Source of the DNA: Jimgerdemannia flammicorona
Lineage: Eukaryota; Mucoromycota; Endogonomycetes; Endogonales; Endogonaceae
Length of the DNA stretch: 10,834 bases
Direction of reading: 5' to 3'
Assembly (NCBI GenBank): GCA_003990745.1
Contig: RBNI01006930.1
Location: forward strand, 1 to 10,834
In this document: in pieces, positions 7,211 through 10,834 of the stretch
Numbering within the stretch: position 1 is the stretch's first letter
Layout of the letters: every line of letters starts with the position of its first letter
Translations under genes and position numbers: made by a program
Notes under the pieces: model-generated
What the model was told of the DNA's origin: nothing
Databases searched by the model: none
Seen by the model: only the letters and a program-made list of their open reading frames with translations

Positions 7211-8799
7211 GTAATAGTAATATGCAGGTCTTAGTTTTACATTTATTATATTGGAATACCATGACTCGAAAAACGACATGTGCAGTTGGTCTAAGCCACT
7301 CATTGGAAAAGCAGTCATACCTGCCTGAAGATGAAACCACGCTAGAAGGTTGGAGACTTAGGGGAGATCTGCTATTTATACTGAATTTCTGGCTATCAGC
7401 CAACAAATACTTAAGGATTTCTACACCTATAGGCCTGTAAGTCCTATGAAAATACTTCGGCAATCGTAATAAAAATCAGTCTTGAAATTTGGAAGAAGCG
7501 TGCGTATTCCACGAGGATCGGATATCCAAGGAATTCACGTTCAAGTGGTCGCTTTTCAGGCTCCCCGGTGTTCCCTCCATATAGAAATATATATCAGTCC
7601 GTATTCGACTGCGCCACCACAACGACACATCGTCCTTCAAACTCAAGTTTTCCAACCGAATTTTTATGCACCTCAGCACTGAGTTTTATCCGTTTGCCAG
7701 AATAAAAAAATAATAACTATGGGCTATCTGGCACTTTTAGATGGCTTGACCAACCTTCAATCAACAGCAACAACGATTCACGGGCGAAGCCAAGTGAATT
7801 AAGTTTGACTTTCGTCAAAGCTGTGACACCCAAGTAATCACCCTCTTCAGGCAACGTATATACTACGCATTTATGCAAGTGTCCAACCGAATGCAATGCC
7901 CATACACTTATCTCTGGCACATGCGCTATGAATACTACTAACCAAACTCGTCCTATTCTCCATGACATAGATCCTGAAAATCATTGGCCAACCTCACACG
8001 ATATTAACGATGCAATTGCAATCTGGCGCTACGTTCCAATCATTTCGACTCATCCGAGTCTTGGTTCGACCTGAAGAGCGGAGCTGTAGATGTATGGGTT
8101 TTGGGAATGAGTGATGTGTATATACGTCGTTATCCCATGTAACCAAATTTGTTATCCAGGCAGGCATCCACTCAATGACGAGTCAGGCATTTTAAGATGC
8201 CCAAGCCAGATGCGAAGGAGAATATTGTTATGGTCGCAAGTCGTAGGTATTTTCGGAGTGTATATGAATTGGACTAAGATAAAGAAAGAAAAAAGATAGT
8301 GAGCGGGTAGAAGTGGATGGAGCGGGTTGGGTATCTTTTACGATATCGACATAATGATACTGGAGATTGAGCTCTGCCATCCTCCACACCGTTGACTTTT
8401 CGAAAGGGCTAACTGGGCTGACTGGCGCCATCTCGAACAATACTGCCATCTACCTGGACCACGACACTACAACCCAGATTCGAGCCGTATCACGAGCAAG
8501 CACGCCTCATCCAGCGTAAATGTAATTACTCCTCAGTTAGCTCGACGTACACGGGTGAGGTGGCGAGGCCGGGCATGGTGTACAGGGGTAGGAGGAAATG
8601 AACAGGACGTGCACCTGTATTCGTGTGCAGGGTTACGAAGCACGGGTAGGTAAGAGTTGGGCGGTCACGACCGTGAGGGAGGAGATTTTTTTATTAAGAA
8701 ATAGAAATATTGTTGCTCGGTTTTTGTTTCTTTCTCTTTTTTTTTTAATGAATATAGAGGGGATGCTTTATTTTCTATCGCCATTAATAAGGAGTTATC
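7211..8799. other. Intergenic DNA of ordinary composition, no supported gene
   Basis: CpG returns and base composition becomes balanced. Open frames of 60-90 codons exist on both strands (for example minus 7717-7968 and minus 7476-7679), but they overlap similar frames on the other strand, show no domain and have no recognisable neighbours in frame. I would not call them genes. A T-rich tract with a run of ten T lies around 8725-8748. A decayed host gene cannot be excluded. Confidence 0.5.
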
Positions 8800-8872
8800 G
8801 GGTGCTTACACTCGGCCTCTCTTCGGAGGATGGTTAGAGGCAATACAGCACCGTCTTTTTGCTGTGAACAAA
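8800..8872 (+). repeat. Direct repeat with hairpin, copy 1
   Basis: It starts GGGTGCTTACACTCGGC, ends CAGCAC...TGCTGTGAACAAA, and recurs at 8959-9017. Near its end a hairpin, ACAGCA (8845-8850) against TGCTGT (8860-8865), has a loop rich in T. Copy 1 has about 14 extra bases between the two conserved ends. Confidence 0.6.
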
Positions 8873-8958
8873 TAATCACGCCAACCAATCCTGGGGCATC
8901 GGTATATGCGACTTGTGGTTTTCGCACTGACATTGAGTGGAGACATGTGTAATGTAGT

Positions 8959-9017
8959 GGGTGCTTGCACTCAGCATCTCGGATTTATGCAGCACAGTAT
9001 TTTTTGCTGTGAAGAAA
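8959..9017 (+). repeat. Direct repeat with hairpin, copy 2
   Basis: GGGTGCTTGCACTCAGCATC leads to the same hairpin (GCAGCA 8989-8994, TGCTGT 9005-9010, one G-T pair) and GTGAAGAAA. The copies lie 159 bp apart. Both the outer block and the hairpin are kept while the middle changed. Confidence 0.6.
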
Positions 9018-9044
9018 GGAGATCGCCTGAGCCCGAGAGCTCAG

Positions 9045-9126
9045 ATTATTGGAAAAACGATAATTATTCGCAGAAAGAGTGTTGGTAGAACGACAATTAT
9101 TGGCAGAGGAATTATAGGCAGAATTG
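9045..9126 (+). repeat. Cluster of ATTATT-GGCAGA short repeats
   Basis: Four imperfect copies of ATTATTGGCAGAA begin at 9045, 9063, 9096 and 9111 (ATTATTGGAAAAA, ATTATTCGCAGAA, ATTATTGGCAGAG, ATTATAGGCAGAA). A larger unit, CGAYAATTATTSGCAGA, repeats 33 bp apart at 9058 and 9091. Non-coding and degenerate. Confidence 0.55.
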
Positions 9127-9149
9127 GAATACATCTCACTCGTTGGCCT

Positions 9150-9166
9150 GAGTCCTAGGAGGACTC
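9150..9166. repeat. Short perfect palindrome
   Basis: GAGTCCT-AGG-AGGACTC has seven-base arms around three bases. Downstream at 9208-9227 there is a second hairpin, TCGGGA against TCCCGA with an eight-base loop, and GACTCGAAA occurs beside both (9162 and 9226). A protein-binding site is possible but unsupported. Confidence 0.6.
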
Positions 9167-9243
9167 GAAAAATTGGGTTGCTTGAATACATCTGCTCCTC
9201 GCCAACATCGGGATTCGACTTTCCCGACTCGAAATACGCAACG

Positions 9244-9615
9244 CAACGCAAACTGTAAGACGTCCGTGGTAATATACTTTCTGCGAGACTTGATCATTAA
9301 GCTTCTTTACCCAAGAATACCAGAATTTTACTCCATGTACAATATCCTCCTCCCAAGTAATGTACATATACGAGAGATTGACAATACGTCAGACTCTGTT
9401 AGATTATTGGCCATTACATCCTCTGGGCGCATTATATATGTACAAAATGGCACCGCTACTCGCCGCTCACCGTTCACCACCAATCCCCCGACCGTTGATA
9501 ATTGCTCACTGCTCACCGCTAGCCCACCAGCTGCCGCCTCTTGATGCTCATACTCGGCCACTGCTGTCGGCATTGATATTGGCTGGCGTTCGGAGCTCCT
9601 GGCGTGAATATGAGG
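9244..9615. other. Intergenic DNA, no supported gene
   Basis: Overlapping open frames occur on both strands (plus 9173-9544, minus 9328-9705) and mirror each other, as expected in stop-poor DNA. Around 9430-9450 an ATTATATATGTACAAA stretch precedes an ATG at 9448 that opens a Pro/His/Leu-rich frame to 9629, with no domain or codon signature. Short GCTCACYG repeats occur at 9466-9520. Confidence 0.4.
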
Positions 9616-9616
9616 G

Positions 9617-9926
9617 GCGAAAAAGATAATCAGCATTAAGATACGCAAAAAATGATAACCAGCAAGAAAGGACGCGAAAGCGATAACCGGTGTAAAGGGA
9701 TGCAAAAATGATAACCTGCGCGAAGGGGGGATGGCGCGAACGTGAGGAAGCAGCGCGAAGAGGAGCGAAAAACGATAACCGGTGTGAAAGATAGATAGAA
9801 TGAGGAAGCGCGCGCGAAAATGAAGTGAATGAGGAGGAACGGCACGAAAAACGATGACCAGTGATAGACTGAGGGACGTAAAAGTGACATAAGGTGGAGG
9901 ACGGTATGAAAAACGCTAACTCGGGG
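9617..9926 (+). repeat. Degenerate minisatellite with GATAA core
   Basis: Seven imperfect copies of GCGAAAAACGATAACCGGTG are visible. The G of GATAA or its variant falls at 9625, 9654, 9682, 9710, 9774, 9853 and 9915. The first four are 28-29 bp apart; the later intervals (64, 79, 62) could reflect lost or eroded units. The last two cores read GATGA and GCTAA. A secondary block TGAGGAAGC-(A)-GCGCG repeats at about 9743 and 9811. Five copies keep the A/T/C-GATAA core that fungal GATA-type zinc-finger regulators bind, so the array could act as a regulatory element; this is inference. Confidence 0.7.
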
Positions 9927-10384
9927 ATCTACTAGAGAAAGAGAGAGAAGAGGGATGTAGCCAGCGATAGTTCAGCGAACGACATGATAAGGGAAGAAAC
10001 TCGATCGGACGAATAGAGCTCACAGGGCTCCTTCGCGCCAACAGAGCTCCACCCCTCGTCGTACTGATTTGTATCGTCTGGCGCTTTTGCTCTAGTTGTC
10101 GCGTATCGGTATTCAAGCCTGCGAGTTCCGTTGTACTTGTCCCCCCCCAAACCGGTTGAGGAACGTTCCACCGGCCCGAGGCACATCCTGGTTGGTACCC
10201 CGAGAGCTCAACTCAAACCAAACTACACGGGAGGTTCTCGATCAAGGCTGCCAGGTGAAGTCCATGTTACGTTAACAACTCATTGAGACATTCGCTGGCC
10301 GAGTTAGTATTGGTCGTGTTTGCCTTTTGTACGGAAGGTTAGATGGTGTTAAACGTTAATAATCATACCTGGGGTTGGGTGGAT
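9927..10384. other. Upstream region of the F-box gene, no supported gene
   Basis: A purine-rich tract (AGAGAAAGAGAGAG-like, about 9934-9950) and a run of eight C (10141-10148) are the only compositional features. Overlapping minus-strand frames (9916-10116, 9932-10186) show no domain. An upstream regulatory role is possible. Confidence 0.4.
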
Positions 10385-10411
10385 ATGGAGAAGGCGGAAG
10401 CAGTAACTTTT

Positions 10412-10421
10412 GTTTTATATA
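10412..10421 (+). promoter_or_regulatory. Possible TATA box of the F-box gene
   Basis: TTTTATATA lies about 90 bases before the ATG, a distance compatible with a fungal core promoter and a short leader. It is the clearest TATA-like element in the last 150 bases before the gene. Unproven. Confidence 0.35.
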
Positions 10422-10451
10422 CTTGGTGGCTTTTTGGTGACATCATAAGAC

Positions 10452-10478
10452 ATGTGCTTTTCGATATTAGTCACTTAG
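10452..10478 (+). promoter_or_regulatory. Possible short upstream ORF (8 codons)
   Basis: ATG at 10452 opens eight codons ending in TAG at 10476-10478, 28 bases before the F-box start. If transcription begins near the TATA-like site, this ATG could lie in the leader and reduce translation of the main frame. A longer frame (10385-10510) ends in a TGA that overlaps the F-box ATG, but it starts upstream of the TATA-like site and so may not be in the mRNA. Confidence 0.3.
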
Positions 10479-10506
10479 GCCTAACATCAAGTAATCCCTT
10501 CCAATC

Positions 10507-10834
10507 ATGATGTCTAATATCGAAGCTTTCCCTCTGCTTTCGCTTCCTTTTGAACTTCTCGGGGAGATCGTCACCTTCCTGTCTCCAAACGACGTTCGTG
10601 CCGTCTATCTCGCTTGCAGGTTGCTCTCCGAGGCTGCATTTACAAAGTTTTGGGCAGGCATTTGGTCAATTCCTGATGCACGTCGATGCGGAATGGCAAT
10701 TCCCAAAACTATTTTGACTCAGATTCCAAGTGTTAATATTCCAAAACGAGATGATGTCAGCGCGTATCCGGAGCCCTACTTACACTACGTTTTCAAGAAT
10801 GCCATGAATATAAGGCATATTCAAATCTATCACC
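10507..10834 (+). CDS. F-box protein, N-terminal part (runs off the window)
   Basis: ATG at 10507 opens 109 codons with no stop to the window end. Residues about 11-50 form an F-box: LSLPFELLGEIVTFLSP, then NDVRAVYLACRLLS and FW, matching the LP-x-E-(L/I)-L-x-x-I...L...D-(L/V)-x-x-(L/V)...C-(R/K) layout that binds Skp1 in SCF ubiquitin ligases. After it comes a region with AGIWSIPDARRCG, then YLHYVFKNAMNIRHIQIYH. The last part, with alternating hydrophobics, could be the first strand of leucine-rich repeats or a family-specific substrate domain, which cannot be decided here. The role would be substrate recognition for ubiquitination. I chose the first of two adjacent ATGs (10507, 10510); the second is equally possible. 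No intron signal is needed in this part. Codon use is balanced, unlike the neighbouring repeats, and no RIP-like decay is seen, so the gene looks alive. Confidence 0.8.
   Translation, partial: MMSNIEAFPLLSLPFELLGEIVTFLSPNDVRAVYLACRLLSEAAFTKFWAGIWSIPDARRCGMAIPKTILTQIPSVNIPKRDDVSAYPEPYLHYVFKNAMNIRHIQIYH

Noticed and set aside
7194..7679. Overlapping plus and minus frames of 66-89 codons
   Set aside because: They mirror each other on opposite strands and show no motif; likely chance frames.
7717..7968. Minus-strand frame of 83 codons
   Set aside because: No domain, a stop just upstream of its ATG, no neighbouring exon in frame that I could support; length is within chance for this composition.
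9208..9227. Hairpin TCGGGA/TCCCGA resembling a tRNA T-arm
   Set aside because: The loop has eight bases and lacks the T-loop order, and no acceptor, D or anticodon arms fit around it.
9436..9629. Small gene behind a TATA-like site (ATG 9448)
   Set aside because: The frame is low in complexity (Pro, His, Leu), has no homologous motif, and is overlapped by other frames.
9173..9705. Plus frame of 123 codons and opposite minus frame of 125 codons
   Set aside because: They overlap almost completely, have no domain, and run into the minisatellite; neither can be preferred.

Overview
The window reads as nuclear DNA of a filamentous fungus, most probably an ascomycete; I cannot name the species. 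Three things point this way. A Ty3/gypsy Gag-protease relic is decayed by C-to-T and G-to-A changes, as expected from repeat-induced point mutation (RIP) or a similar process. There is an abrupt switch between an extremely AT-rich, CpG-poor block and ordinary-composition DNA. The window ends in an F-box protein gene with fungal-looking codon use. I see no bacterial operons, CRISPR arrays, rRNA or tRNA genes.

Layout. (1) 1-715: a C-rich (+ strand) segment whose minus strand carries a tryptophan-rich fragment like the zinc-binding tail of LINE-type reverse transcriptases. (2) 716-7140: an AT-rich graveyard of nested retroelements. It holds two LTR-like segments (about 716-980 and 2600-2848). 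A 597-bp, almost fully palindromic MITE-like element (1608-2204) with a TA target duplication lies between them. Then comes a 2.3-kb non-autonomous LTR element (2851-5175) with two recognisable LTRs, a polypurine tract and an internal region made of two families of tandem repeats. Last is a Ty3/gypsy gag-protease frame (5433-7071) with about 20 nonsense codons in Gag alone and no evident frameshift; reverse transcriptase and integrase are absent. (3) 7072-7210: a 70-bp tandem duplication on the edge between decayed and undecayed DNA. (4) 7211-10506: intergenic DNA of ordinary composition with no convincing gene. It contains a pair of direct repeats with a conserved small hairpin, a short-motif cluster, two small palindromes, and a degenerate minisatellite whose core is GATAA. 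(5) 10507-10834: the 5' end of an F-box protein gene running off the window.

The least expected item is inside the non-autonomous LTR element. Its three copies of a roughly 262-bp repeat keep one reading frame (periods 264 and 261 bp, both multiples of three) across 234 codons with only two internal stops, in DNA whose other frames are full of stops. This suggests an ancestral repeat protein of unknown function with units of 87-88 residues.

Only the F-box gene is likely to be functional. The rest is mobile-element debris and upstream DNA that could include its regulatory region.
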